This document shows, in pieces, positions 18,020-28,700 of a stretch of DNA of 64,000 nt. This DNA comes from Arenibacter sp. 6A1 (GTDB lineage Bacteria > Bacteroidota > Bacteroidia > Flavobacteriales > Flavobacteriaceae). The translations under genes and the position numbers were made by a program. Each line of letters begins with the position of its first letter. Position 1 is the first letter of the stretch. The stretch spans positions 1-64,000 of the forward strand of contig NZ_JAAXCQ010000014.1 of NCBI RefSeq assembly GCF_012272855.1, read 5' to 3'. The notes under the pieces are model-generated. The model worked only from the letters and a program-made list of their open reading frames with translations. It was not told the DNA's origin and made no database searches.

Positions 18020-19502
18020 TCACCCTGATTTTGCCAGAAGGGGGGTCACTTTGGATATAAGCCGAAACAAGGTTCCTACAATGCAATCTTTATTTCAGTA
18101 TATTGATATGTTCTCCTCTTGGAAAATCAATGAAATTCAATTGTACACAGAACATACTTTTCAGTACCAAAATCATAAAAAGGTGTGGCGAGGTGCAAGT
18201 GCGCTATCCTCGGACGAAATTTTGGTACTGGATAATTACTGTAAGGATAGATTTATCGACCTTGTTCCAAACCAGAATGGATTTGGACATATGGAGCAAT
18301 GGCTAAAACATAAGGAGTATTGGTACATGGCTGAAAATGAAACCATAAAAGACCCATCTCATCCCGTTCTGGGAATCAGAAGAACCCTTTCTGCCGTGGA
18401 TGACAATTCTAAGGTGTTTATAGAAAGACTCTATTCAGAATTGCTCCCTAATTTTTCGAGCGAATTTGTTAATATTGGAGGAGATGAGCCCTACGAACTG
18501 GGAACTGGAAAATCCAAAGCTGCTGTGGAATCGAAAGGAAAGGGTCAGGTATACTTGAATTATTTATTAAAACTTAATCAGTTGGTACAGGCTAACGGAA
18601 AAAAAGCCCAATTTTGGGGTGATATTATTCTTAAGCATCCTGAATTAATCCAGGAATTACCCGAAAATATAACTTGCATGATATGGGGGTATAGAGCAAA
18701 CCATCCTTTTGACCGGCAAGCTGCGAAATTTAAAAAAGCAAACATACCTTTTTATGTTTGTCCAGGTACTTCATCATGGCGTTCCATAATAGGAAGGACC
18801 GATAATGCAATTAAAAATCAGATCAATGCGGCCGAAAACGGTATAAAATATGGCGCTGTTGGATATTTAAATACCGATTGGGGAGATGGTGGACACCCTC
18901 AGCATCTAATAAGTAGTTATGCTCCTTATATTTATGGCGCAGCAGTCTCCTGGTCTTTAGAGAACAATAGAGATTTGGATATTAATTACCTGCTCAATAA
19001 ATACATCTATCAGGATTATACCAATAAAACTTCTCAAATTATATATGATTTGGGTAATGTAAATCAAATTTTGACCCCTGGGGGTAGCTTTAATATGCCT
19101 TTTTACAACCTTTTAAAGAATGTAAAAGAGCCATTGAGTAAACATCAACAAACCAATAAATTAACCTTGGATAATTTAGAAAAAGCGATTGATGAGCTAA
19201 AGTCCATAATAGACAGGGCCAATAGAATAAAAGCTTCTGCCAAGGATGCTCATATTGTAAAAAGGGAGATCGTTAACGCCGCAAAACTGGCTATACATGC
19301 TTGTCATCTTGGGATTGAAAAACTAAACGCTACAAATGGTATCTTGGACAATTTACCCTCGGAAAATAAATATTCCTTAGCGAAAGAACTGGAAGAAATT
19401 ATTGCAGAATATCGAGAAATATGGGTAATGAGAAATAGGGTAGGAGGTTTAAGTGACAGCGTGGATCATCTAAATAAATTGAAAAGGAATTATGAGAAAT
19501 AG
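18006..19502 (+). CDS. GH20 beta-N-acetylhexosaminidase, catalytic half (frameshifted)
   Basis: 498 codons. The nominal TTG start at 18006 is the Leu codon of VPALEIYDHPDF, so it is not a genuine start. The TIM-barrel is complete: RRGVTLDISRNKVPT, FHxE-like NEIQLYTEHTF, LVPNQNGFGHME and the catalytic pair NIGGDEPYE (Asp160-Glu161 of this ORF), then AVGYLNTDWGDGG near the barrel end and a helical C-terminal extension (about 370-490). The enzyme would release terminal HexNAc from glycans in periplasm or on the surface. Without the N-terminal half there is no signal peptide, so the split gene is probably inactive unless slippage restores it. It overlaps the sulfatase frame that follows. Confidence 0.85.
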   Translation: MEIYDHPDFARRGVTLDISRNKVPTMQSLFQYIDMFSSWKINEIQLYTEHTFQYQNHKKVWRGASALSSDEILVLDNYCKDRFIDLVPNQNGFGHMEQWLKHKEYWYMAENETIKDPSHPVLGIRRTLSAVDDNSKVFIERLYSELLPNFSSEFVNIGGDEPYELGTGKSKAAVESKGKGQVYLNYLLKLNQLVQANGKKAQFWGDIILKHPELIQELPENITCMIWGYRANHPFDRQAAKFKKANIPFYVCPGTSSWRSIIGRTDNAIKNQINAAENGIKYGAVGYLNTDWGDGGHPQHLISSYAPYIYGAAVSWSLENNRDLDINYLLNKYIYQDYTNKTSQIIYDLGNVNQILTPGGSFNMPFYNLLKNVKEPLSKHQQTNKLTLDNLEKAIDELKSIIDRANRIKASAKDAHIVKREIVNAAKLAIHACHLGIEKLNATNGILDNLPSENKYSLAKELEEIIAEYREIWVMRNRVGGLSDSVDHLNKLKRNYEK

Positions 19503-19575
19503 CAATTCATCAATGAATACAAATCAAATCTGTTTTTTTTCTTTTAGTAAAAAAATTAAAGGAACTGCTTTTGCA

Positions 19576-21024
19576 ATGATTAGGAATTTCCTTCTGTATA
19601 AATATATGCTCTTCTTTTTATTTGTTGGTATAGCCTATCCACAGAAAGTAGATACACTTAAAAAGGACGTAAGTCCCAATGTCGTATTAATTTACCTTGA
19701 TGATAGCGGTTATGGTGATTACGCTCATAATGGGAACCCAACGATAAAAACACCGAACATTACAAAATTAAAGCAAAGCGGTATTAATTTTACTCAGTTC
19801 TATGTAACCTCCCCAGCCTGTTCGGCATCGCGATATTCAATAATGACAGGACGCTACCCTGGTAGATCTGGATTGGGCTCATGGGTAATTGGTCCTAGAT
19901 CCCAAAGACATATTCATAAACAGGAAATTACCCTGGCCGAGGGACTGAAATCTATTGGTTACAAAACAGGTATGTTTGGTAAGTGGCATCTTGGCACCCC
20001 AAATGAGCAGAATGGACACAGCTCCGATGCGTTACCCTTAGCCCATGGATTTGACGAATGGATTGGAACCAATGTATCTCATGATTACAAGAATGCTATG
20101 CTTATCCAAAGTAATCCGGAAGGAAATAACCCAATTACGGGATATGATGTGCTTGCAACTAATTTGCCGTCAAGTATTGCAGCGTCAACCTCACTAACTG
20201 GTGTTTGTACTAAAGCAGCCATTAACTTTATACGAAGTAATCAAAACAGACCGTTTTTCGCTTATATTGCCTATAATATGCCACACCTAGGCCTTTTTGT
20301 AAGCAGTGAATTTCAAGGAAAATCCCGAAAAGGAGAGCTGGGTGATGTTATGGAGGAACTGGATGCTTCTATAGGTGATATTATCAACACTTTGGAAGAT
20401 GTTGGAGTTCGGGAAAATACAATAGTTATATTTTCTTCTGATAACGGTCCGTGGATTGTGTTTTCTAATAGAAGCGACACTAAATATGGGGATACCAGAT
20501 TAAAAGTAGGATATGCGACACCGTTCAGGGACGGAAAAGGTTCTACATGGGAGGGGGGGCATCGAGTGCCTGGAATTATTAGCTGGCCCGCAAAAATAAA
20601 AGGCAATAGAAATGAGCAAACCCCTGTTAGTACTTTGGATGTGTTGCCTACAATTTTCTCTATTACAGGGGTTTCGCTTCCCATAGACAGAACCATTGAT
20701 GGTCGTGATATTAGCTCTCTGTTATTGTCCGAAGGTCACTATAGCCAGATAAATGACTTTAAGTTGTTTTATAATTACACAGACAACCTCCCTTCGGCAA
20801 TAAGGAAGGGGCCTTGGAAACTTCATGTGCGCATTGGTTCCCAAACGAAAAACAATTACGGTTTTGTAGCCTCAAGGGAAACTCCCCTCCTATTTCAGGT
20901 TGAAGAAGATTTAGGAGAACGTATCAATAGGGCTGATCAGCAATCGGAAAAGACTTTGGAATTACTTTTTGAATTAGAACAATTTGAACAAGAACTTAAG
21001 AAAGAGGGTAGTTTTTGGGATTAG
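19576..21024 (+). CDS. S1-family sulfatase with C-x-A-x-R site
   Basis: 482 residues from the ATG at 19576, which starts a signal peptide (MIRNFLLYKYMLFFLFVG...AYPQ). The frame is open from 19492, overlapping the GH20 end, but the extra 28 residues are polar and unlike a signal. Motifs: IYLDDSGYGD (Asp42-Asp43), the formylglycine site ACSASRYSIMTGRYPGR (Cys82) with Ala in place of the usual Pro, FGKWHLG, NMPHLG and SSDNGP. C-x-A-x-R is a rarer but accepted variant. The usual NID after the metal site is NIT. It sits between GH20 and HTCS2 on the same strand. Confidence 0.92.
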   Translation: MIRNFLLYKYMLFFLFVGIAYPQKVDTLKKDVSPNVVLIYLDDSGYGDYAHNGNPTIKTPNITKLKQSGINFTQFYVTSPACSASRYSIMTGRYPGRSGLGSWVIGPRSQRHIHKQEITLAEGLKSIGYKTGMFGKWHLGTPNEQNGHSSDALPLAHGFDEWIGTNVSHDYKNAMLIQSNPEGNNPITGYDVLATNLPSSIAASTSLTGVCTKAAINFIRSNQNRPFFAYIAYNMPHLGLFVSSEFQGKSRKGELGDVMEELDASIGDIINTLEDVGVRENTIVIFSSDNGPWIVFSNRSDTKYGDTRLKVGYATPFRDGKGSTWEGGHRVPGIISWPAKIKGNRNEQTPVSTLDVLPTIFSITGVSLPIDRTIDGRDISSLLLSEGHYSQINDFKLFYNYTDNLPSAIRKGPWKLHVRIGSQTKNNYGFVASRETPLLFQVEEDLGERINRADQQSEKTLELLFELEQFEQELKKEGSFWD

Positions 21025-21127
21025 TGTATTACCCCTGAAAAAGTTAAATTTAACAAAACAACATATAAGTAGATGTTTTTATAATTGGTAATATTGGTGA
21101 GAGGGAACCAAAAGATTTACATTCATA

Positions 21128-24100
21128 ATGTCCTCTTTATATATGAAAAGTAAGCTGTTTCATTTTTTCTGTTTGTTATTTCTTTCTTATGGCCTATTAG
21201 GCCAAAGTAATCGATTTATCAATCTTGATAGGGAAGATGGGCTGGTCAGTAATTTTGTAAGGGCTATCTTTCAGGATGCCTACGGTTACATGTGGTTTGG
21301 AACCGACAATGGACTGAATCGCTACGATGGCATTCAAATGGAAACCTATCAACACGTTCCTGAAGATGAAAGATCTCTTTCTAACAATCATATTCAAGAT
21401 ATTTTTCAAACTTCATCTAATAAATTACTCATATGTACTTCAACGGGTATTGATGTTTACAATTACAAAACCCAAGAATTTAGGCGCGTAAGATTTATTG
21501 GCAACTACAGATTAAAAGGTTTTCGTGAAACTTTTGACAATAAGGTGTGGGTTCTTACGAACAATAAGGTGATAATTGTTTTGGACGCCGATTTGCAATT
21601 TCTATATACCATTGACTTCGCCCAAATTGGTAATGAGGAGAACATAAGGCTAAACAACCTATGGATGTTTGACTATGATCAAGATAATTTAGCCTTATAC
21701 GATGAAAAGTCCGGATTTTTTTTGTTTAACGTAAAGACCAAAAGGTTAAAATTGCTTTCAAAACATATACTGCCCGTTTCTACTCGAGTTTTTGGAATAC
21801 ACCCTGTAAATGAGCAAGAATTTTGGGTGGCCACTTTGAAAGGTGTTTTTGCATTTCAAAATGGTAATTTATATAAAAGATTTACCAAAGAGCCCCATAA
21901 TAATACACCACAATTAACCAGTAATTTTGTTCTGGATATAAGGCAAATGCCCAACAATGAGATCTGGCTGTTTACAGATGGCGGCGGTATCAATATTTAT
22001 AATAAGATCACCAATCGGTTTAAGTATTTAAAAAACAATATTGATGACGATTATTCATTGGGATCAAATTTTATTTTTACCACACACATAGATAACAACT
22101 CAACGTTATGGATTGGAACAATAAAAAACGGTGTTAGCCAATTGGATGCCAATAACCCATTTATTACCCATAATTTACTTGTAAATGAAGATTATCAAAG
22201 GCATAATGTACCGGTTTCGTCCCTGTTCTTGGATTCAAAAAATCGGATTTGGGTAGGTAGTGATGGTAATGGTCTTTATAAGCTAGTAGATAACCATATG
22301 GAACACGTAGTGTTGGATTCAAAAATTAAAACGATTTCGGCCATTAACGAGGTAAATTCAGAACAATTAATTCTTGGAACGTATAAAAACGGGGTAGCTA
22401 CACTCGATTTAAATAAAAACAAATCCACAATACAAAAAAATATAATTAAAAGCATAAATCAGGATGTTAAGATTACTTTTCTTGAAAAAGACAGCTATGG
22501 GAGATTTTGGCTGGGAAGCAATAATATTGTAACTACAATACCAAACGAAGGTGAAAGCTTGTATCAAGTTAATACTGATAGAGCACCTATTAATTTAAGA
22601 GCCCTTTCCTATGCTCAACACAATAAGGATACCTTACTTTTTGGAGGGGTTTTAGGTATTTACCAATATGACCAAAATGGCTTCAAAATGATTTCCAATG
22701 TTCCCGAGGACATTAATTATATACTAAAATTAGACAGAAATAATTATTGGTTGGCTACAAGGAAAGGGCTATGCTTGTTCAATGTTAAAAACACGGAAGC
22801 ATCTTTTTATGGCTTACAAAATGGTCTTAATAGCCAAGAAGTCAATGTGCTTATCTCTGACAATTCCAACAATATATGGGTTGGGACCGATCAAGGAATT
22901 TCAAAATTTGATATAGACACCAAGAGCTTTACCAATTATACCTATAAAGATGGTTTCACGGACAATTCATTTCAAATTAACTCCGTCCTTAAGGATAAAT
23001 ATGGAAAGTTGTTCTTTGGCGGAACAAAAGGCGTACTTACATTTCACCCAGATAGTATTATATCGGAAACAAAAATTAAAAAAGTTATCATTACTAAAAT
23101 TCTGGTCAATTATGAAGACGTATCAAGTGATAAACAAATGGTACTGGAGAAACCAATAGAGGAAACACAGCTAATCACTTTAAGCCATAACCAAAAGGTT
23201 CTAACGGTCAATTTTTCTTCCTTTGATTTTAAACAACCCGAAAAAATTGATTTTTCGTACAAATTAGAGGGCTATGATGATGAGTGGCGCTTTACTTCTA
23301 ACAGAGGTATTACCTATATGAACCTTGAGCCAGGGGAATATACCTTAAAATTAAAGGCCTCGGATACCGCAAAAAATTGGAATGACACCTATACTGGACT
23401 TGATATTAAGGTACTTCCTGCTTGGTGGCAGACGTTGTGGTTCAAGTTAGGAGTTTTCATTTTTCTTGTATTGATAATCTATTCTATAAATTACTTCATA
23501 CTAAAAAAGGCAGAATCCAAAAGAGCTTTGGAATTTGAAAAAAAATCCCTCAAGGAACAAAATGAAATACACGAAAAACAAATAAAGTTTTTTACTAATA
23601 TATCGCATGAGATCCGTACTCCACTAAGTTTAATCCTGAGTCCTCTTGAAGCTATAGTTAAAGAGGGTGGCCTTAGTAGCAAAGTCGTTGAAAACCTGTT
23701 TATTGTCCAAAAAAACGCATTGCGCATAAAAAAACTAATAGACAGAGGTATTGATTTTAGAAAAGCAAAATTTAAAGAACCCGAAATGCAACCTGGTAAA
23801 CAAGATATTGTTGCTTTTCTTCGGGAACTCTCTGAAAGCTTTAATAGTTTTTCAAAATCAAAAAACATTACACTTATTTTTAAGTCAGATGTAGATTCCC
23901 TGTTTATGTGGTTTGACGAATATATGACAGAAACAATATTCTACAATTTACTTTCAAATGCATTTAAATTCAGTGGTCCTAATGAAAACATTATTATGTC
24001 TGTTTTTTCAGAAAAGGATAAGGTAAGAATAACGGTTCAGGATTTTGGATCAGGAATTCCTTCTGATGATCTTGTTCACATCTTTCAACGCTATTATCAG

Positions 24101-25108
24101 GCTAAAAGTCATTTAGGTGGTTCAGGAATAGGTTTGGCATTGACCAAAAAATTTGTTGAAGCACATGAGGGAGAAATTGGTGTTAAAAGTGAAATAGGTA
24201 TAGGAAGTTGTTTTGAAGTGGTTTTTCCCTTGATAAACCAGCCGAGTAAAGTAAATAATCTTTTTTATTACAATTCAAAGGAAAAGGTTGTTCCGGTTGA
24301 AGAATTCCCCCACTCCAAAGAAAAGGAAACAATTAATTTAAAGGTGCATACGGTTCTGATTGTAGAGAATGAAAAAAGCCTACGGGACTATTTACGTGTA
24401 AATTTGGCCCCTTTCCACAAAATTATTATTGCTGCCCACGGGAAGGAAGCTTGGCATATTGTAAACAACAGAAAAATAGATCTCGTTGTCTCCGATGTTA
24501 TGATGCCAGAAATGGATGGCCTTGCGTTATGTGAACTTATAAAAGGAAACAGTAAGACTAGCAACCTTCCTATAATATTATTAACGGCCAAAACGCTTAC
24601 CGAGGACAAAATAAAAGGTTTTGAAACAGGTGCCGATGCCTATCTGGAAAAACCCTTTCAATTAGAGGTATTACGTTCAAGAATCGACAATCTCTTGGTT
24701 GGCAAGGAAAGACAAAGTAAAAAAATGCTGGAGGATTTAAAAATACCTTTGGATGCTGAAACAATTAGCACCTCGGATGAGGAGTTTTTAAAGAAATGCC
24801 TGTCCATTATAGAAGTAAATATTGATAATCCGGATTTCAATATCCCCATTTTTTCTAGAGAACTGGGAATGAGTAAATCTCTGATTTATAAAAGAATGGG
24901 GGGAATAACGAACATGACAATCAACGAATTGATTCTTTCCGTTCGACTACAAAAAGCCTCATATATGCTCACTCATACTAAGAAATCAATTGTAGACATT
25001 TCATTGCTTGTTGGCTTCAAAAACCCAAAATATTTCAGTACCTGCTTTAAAAGGAAATTCGGCCTAACGCCATCAAACTATCGATCTGAACAACTATATA
25101 AAGATTAG
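21128..25108 (+). CDS. Hybrid two-component system regulator (HTCS2)
   Basis: 1326 residues. Signal peptide (MKSKLFHFFCLLFLSYGLLGQ after a second ATG at 21143), Reg_prop sensor (FINLDREDGLVSNFVRAIFQD onward, about 30-660), Y_Y_Y domain (about 680-760), one membrane helix (about 770-793), HisKA with His827 (ISHEIRTPLSL), HATPase (GSGIGLALTKKFVE), receiver with phospho-Asp1123 (SDVMMPEMDG) and AraC-type HTH (about 1238-1321). The receiver acidic pocket reads IVENE: the position that is normally the second acidic residue is Asn1081, which may alter metal binding and phosphorylation. It lies directly upstream of SusC2 on the same strand, its probable target. Confidence 0.95.
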   Translation: MSSLYMKSKLFHFFCLLFLSYGLLGQSNRFINLDREDGLVSNFVRAIFQDAYGYMWFGTDNGLNRYDGIQMETYQHVPEDERSLSNNHIQDIFQTSSNKLLICTSTGIDVYNYKTQEFRRVRFIGNYRLKGFRETFDNKVWVLTNNKVIIVLDADLQFLYTIDFAQIGNEENIRLNNLWMFDYDQDNLALYDEKSGFFLFNVKTKRLKLLSKHILPVSTRVFGIHPVNEQEFWVATLKGVFAFQNGNLYKRFTKEPHNNTPQLTSNFVLDIRQMPNNEIWLFTDGGGINIYNKITNRFKYLKNNIDDDYSLGSNFIFTTHIDNNSTLWIGTIKNGVSQLDANNPFITHNLLVNEDYQRHNVPVSSLFLDSKNRIWVGSDGNGLYKLVDNHMEHVVLDSKIKTISAINEVNSEQLILGTYKNGVATLDLNKNKSTIQKNIIKSINQDVKITFLEKDSYGRFWLGSNNIVTTIPNEGESLYQVNTDRAPINLRALSYAQHNKDTLLFGGVLGIYQYDQNGFKMISNVPEDINYILKLDRNNYWLATRKGLCLFNVKNTEASFYGLQNGLNSQEVNVLISDNSNNIWVGTDQGISKFDIDTKSFTNYTYKDGFTDNSFQINSVLKDKYGKLFFGGTKGVLTFHPDSIISETKIKKVIITKILVNYEDVSSDKQMVLEKPIEETQLITLSHNQKVLTVNFSSFDFKQPEKIDFSYKLEGYDDEWRFTSNRGITYMNLEPGEYTLKLKASDTAKNWNDTYTGLDIKVLPAWWQTLWFKLGVFIFLVLIIYSINYFILKKAESKRALEFEKKSLKEQNEIHEKQIKFFTNISHEIRTPLSLILSPLEAIVKEGGLSSKVVENLFIVQKNALRIKKLIDRGIDFRKAKFKEPEMQPGKQDIVAFLRELSESFNSFSKSKNITLIFKSDVDSLFMWFDEYMTETIFYNLLSNAFKFSGPNENIIMSVFSEKDKVRITVQDFGSGIPSDDLVHIFQRYYQAKSHLGGSGIGLALTKKFVEAHEGEIGVKSEIGIGSCFEVVFPLINQPSKVNNLFYYNSKEKVVPVEEFPHSKEKETINLKVHTVLIVENEKSLRDYLRVNLAPFHKIIIAAHGKEAWHIVNNRKIDLVVSDVMMPEMDGLALCELIKGNSKTSNLPIILLTAKTLTEDKIKGFETGADAYLEKPFQLEVLRSRIDNLLVGKERQSKKMLEDLKIPLDAETISTSDEEFLKKCLSIIEVNIDNPDFNIPIFSRELGMSKSLIYKRMGGITNMTINELILSVRLQKASYMLTHTKKSIVDISLLVGFKNPKYFSTCFKRKFGLTPSNYRSEQLYKD

Positions 25109-25593
25109 AAATAGGATATAGTCGTTCCCAATAGAAATTAGTCCTTATGCCCCACAATGATGCCACCTTGGTTGAAGCTCATCATTAAAAAAAAAATAGC
25201 CGCTTGCAATACAAGTCAAAATACAGAATTGCTAATTGATGAAACTTGTCTGACCAGATTTATAAGCTCTACACTTCTTCTTTTACTGTTAACGTTAATA
25301 GGGTAAACCTCAACATCCTTAAAGGAATTGCTATATCGGAATAGATAATGGTCTAAAATTGGACCTTGTTAAGACAGTTAACTATATCCTAATGAAAATC
25401 CGATTAGTGGGGGAATTATAATTTTTTAGATACCGATGGCTTGGACAGCTATTGTACTTCCATCCAAGTGTACTCGTGTTGTGTCCATTACGCTCTGAAT
25501 TCTAATAGGACTTTTGAACAGAAGTTAGTATTTACGGTGCAATTACGAATTGTAGTACATTTTTCATCTATACAATAATAGACATTTTGCAAT

Positions 25594-25635
25594 CAATACC
25601 TAACCTCTGCATAAAATTGACAATACCAAACCTCT
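25594..25635 (+). promoter_or_regulatory. Direct repeat upstream of susC2, candidate HTCS2 site
   Basis: CAATACCTAACCTCT (25594-25608) and CAATACCAAACCTCT (25621-25635) differ at one base and are 27 bases apart, about 105-145 bases before the susC2 ATG. AraC-type HTCS regulators bind direct repeats, though two-turn spacing is more usual. Confidence 0.45.
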
Positions 25636-25652
25636 TCTGGAAGATTTTCACC
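25621..25652. repeat. Diverged element, copy 2 (upstream of susC2)
   Basis: Begins CAATACCAAACC and ends TTTTCACC. It is the partner of 17138-17170. Its first 15 bases are also the second unit of the local direct repeat. It ends 87 bases before the susC2 start. Confidence 0.5.
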
Positions 25653-25739
25653 GTTTAGAACTCTTATTTCTAAATAGATTAGCCAGACCTTTTAATGAAT
25701 TAAGAAGGATAACTAAACCAAACTAAATCATACAATTTT

Positions 25740-28700
25740 ATGAGAAAAACGAACAAAAAAAAGAAGAAACAATTTCAGGGAACACCCACTTCGGCACTAA
25801 ATAGGGGTATAGTCTTTATTTTGGTGTGGACATTGACGTCTATGTTCGCCTTGGCCAACGATGGGGCCTTTGTTAAGGTTCAAGATGAAATTAGTGGGAC
25901 CGTGACCGATAACTCGGGCCTTCCTTTAATTGGAGCTACAGTAGTGGTTCAAGGATCATCATTAGGAGTGACAACAGATTTTGACGGTAAGTATTCCATT
26001 GCGGCCTCTAATGGAAGCGTATTGGAGTTTTCATACATAGGTATGTTGACCAAGACAGTTGAGGTGGTAGATTTCAATGACATAAACGTATCCCTAGAAG
26101 AGGATGTCAACCAACTGGAGGAAGTGGTCATTGTAGGATATGGTACTCAGAAAAAATTAAATGTGACAGGTGCTGTGGAATCTATAAATTTAGAAGATGA
26201 GATTGGCGAACGTCCAGTACCCAATGTTACTTCCATGCTACAAGGAGTTCTTCCTGGACTCTCAATAAGCCAAACAGGAAATGGGGGTGAACCGGGTGCG
26301 TCACAAAATTTGAACATTAGGGGCTTAGGCACCTTAACAGGGAACTCGGGAGAACCTTATATCTTAGTTGATGGATTTCCTCTTTCTGCCAGCCAGTTGA
26401 ACTCCATAAGCCCAAGTGATATTGAGAACGTAACAGTGTTAAAAGATGCTGCTTCCGCCGCCATATATGGCTCAAAGGCTGCATTTGGAGTTATATTAAT
26501 TACCACCAAAGGGGGTGTCAAAGGTAGGACTGTTGTAAAATTTTCAACGAAATATGCCCTTTCTTCACCAACCTCGTTACCAAAAATGGCCAATAGTCTG
26601 GAGTTTGCAACGGCTATTAACCAAGCACAAACGAATAGTGGCGCTTCCAATTGGTTTAAAGAGGAGGCATTGGACAAAATAAAAGCATATTTAAACGGCG
26701 AGTTGCCGTATTCTACGGAGTTAAATGAGCAGGGTAATAGATGGTTAAGTGGTCGGAGTGGCTTTGCCAATACGGATTGGTGGAAATTGTTTTTTAGGGA
26801 CAGTGCACCTAGATCAGAACACAATGTAAGTGTTAGTGGGGGAACAGAAAGTACCAAATATTATATCTCTGGAAATTATTTTGAACAGGACGGCCAGATG
26901 AATTATGCTATTGATAAATATGACAGGGCTTCCTTTAACATAAACTTAAAAACCGAAGCTACAGATTGGTTGAGGTTTGATGTTACAACAAGGTATACTA
27001 AGGAGAAAAGAATATTTCCTTCTGGTGGCTTTCAAAACTTTACTAAAGATATAGTTTACCATCAAATCTCTAGGGCATGGCCAACGTCTCCGGCTTTCGA
27101 CCCGGATGGAAATGCGATTGATGCCAATATTTTGAGGTTTAGGGACGCGGGTAACACATCCAATGATTATAATACCACATTAGTGCAATTGGGTGCCGAC
27201 TTCGAGCCGGTTAAAAATTGGATTACTCGAGTAAGCTACAATAGAAAAGTGAGAGGCTCACAAGCGGTAAGGGAGCGGTTTGCAGCTATTTTAAACTATC
27301 CTGACGGGTCTACTAATAACGTAGGTTATAAACCAAATAACATCCAGAGAGTCTATACCGAGGGTACAGACCAACTGGTGAATTTAGTAAGTTCTTTTAA
27401 CACCAGCCTAGGAAGTCATCATTTGAAAATCTTGGGGGGGTATGAACAACGTCTGGATGAATGGAGTAATGTGCTGGCATCTAGATCAAACCTTATCACC
27501 AAATTTGTTCCTGCCATCAGTACTGCAGTGGGGGAAGATTATGTTGGGGATACTGCCCGCCACTATTCTACCCAAGGTGTGTTTGGAAGGTTTAATTACG
27601 ATTATAAAGAAAAATATATACTGGAACTCAATGGGAGGTATGACGGAAGTTCTCATTTTAGAGACGGAAAACGATGGGGATTTTTTCCTTCGGCTTCTAT
27701 AGGTTATAATATTTCCAAAGAAGCTTTTTGGAAACCTTTAAAAGGAGTTGTCAACAATTTAAAATTTAGAGCTTCATGGGGTGAGCTTGGTAATCATGAT
27801 ACCAATCTAGGATACTTGTATCAAGAGACCTTAGGATCCAATGAATCCCATTGGTTAATGAACGATCAACAAACTGTATATATAACCAGACCCAATATTG
27901 TTAGCCCAAACCTTACATGGGAAACGGTTACTACCACGGATTTGGGTATTAATGCAGGGTTGTTCAAAAATAAACTGAACGTAACCTATGATTACTTCAC
28001 TCGGGTAACGTCAGATATGATAGGACCTGCAGCTGCTCTGCCCGCCTTATTAGGAGATAATGCACCTAGGGAGAACAATGCAGAATTAACGACCAAAGGA
28101 TGGGAAATTTCCTTCTCATGGAAACAAAAATTCGGTAACTTTAGCTATAATTTTGGGGCAAACTTATCAGACAATACCAGTAAGGTTACCAAATACAACA
28201 ACCCTACCGGTATCTTTTCCTCTTATAGGAAAGGTCAGGTGATTGGTGATATTTGGGGGTATGAAACTGTGGGATTGTTTGCTTCTGATGAAGATGCTGC
28301 AGCTGCACCAGATCAATCCATATTTCGAAACAGATGGCTGGCCGGTGATACCCAATATGCAGATTTGGATGGTGATGGAGAGATTACCCGAGGGGACAAT
28401 ACAGAAAGCAGTCCAGGGGATAGAAAAATTATCGGTAATAATAGGGCACGATATAACTACGGATTTAATCTTGGAGCTTCCTACAAGGGATTCAATCTGT
28501 CAGTACTATTCCAAGGTGTAGCCAAAAGAGATTATTATTTTCCGGCAAGTACCAATCTTTTTTATGGTTTTAGAGGCAATATATGGCAAACTAGTGTAAC
28601 TAAAGCTTCTCTAGATTATTGGACCCCAGAAAACACTGATGCGTATTTTCCAAAACCATATTTTAACGCAGAACATCTTAAAAATACACAAACTCAAACT

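Larger units (their letters stand above)
25109..25739. other. Control region between HTCS2 and SusC2
   Basis: 631 bases without a gene. It contains the direct repeat at 25594-25635 and the element shared with the GH20 upstream region (25621-25652), so the susC2 promoter probably lies in the last 150 bases. On the minus strand, fragments such as RVHLDGSTIA (around 25450-25478) and FNDEL (25175-25190) weakly recall IS5-type transposases. I treat that only as a possibility. Confidence 0.55.

Noticed and set aside
26357-26857. 166-codon minus-strand frame opposite susC2
   Set aside because: Antisense shadow of the SusC2 plug and early barrel, which are unmistakable on the plus strand.
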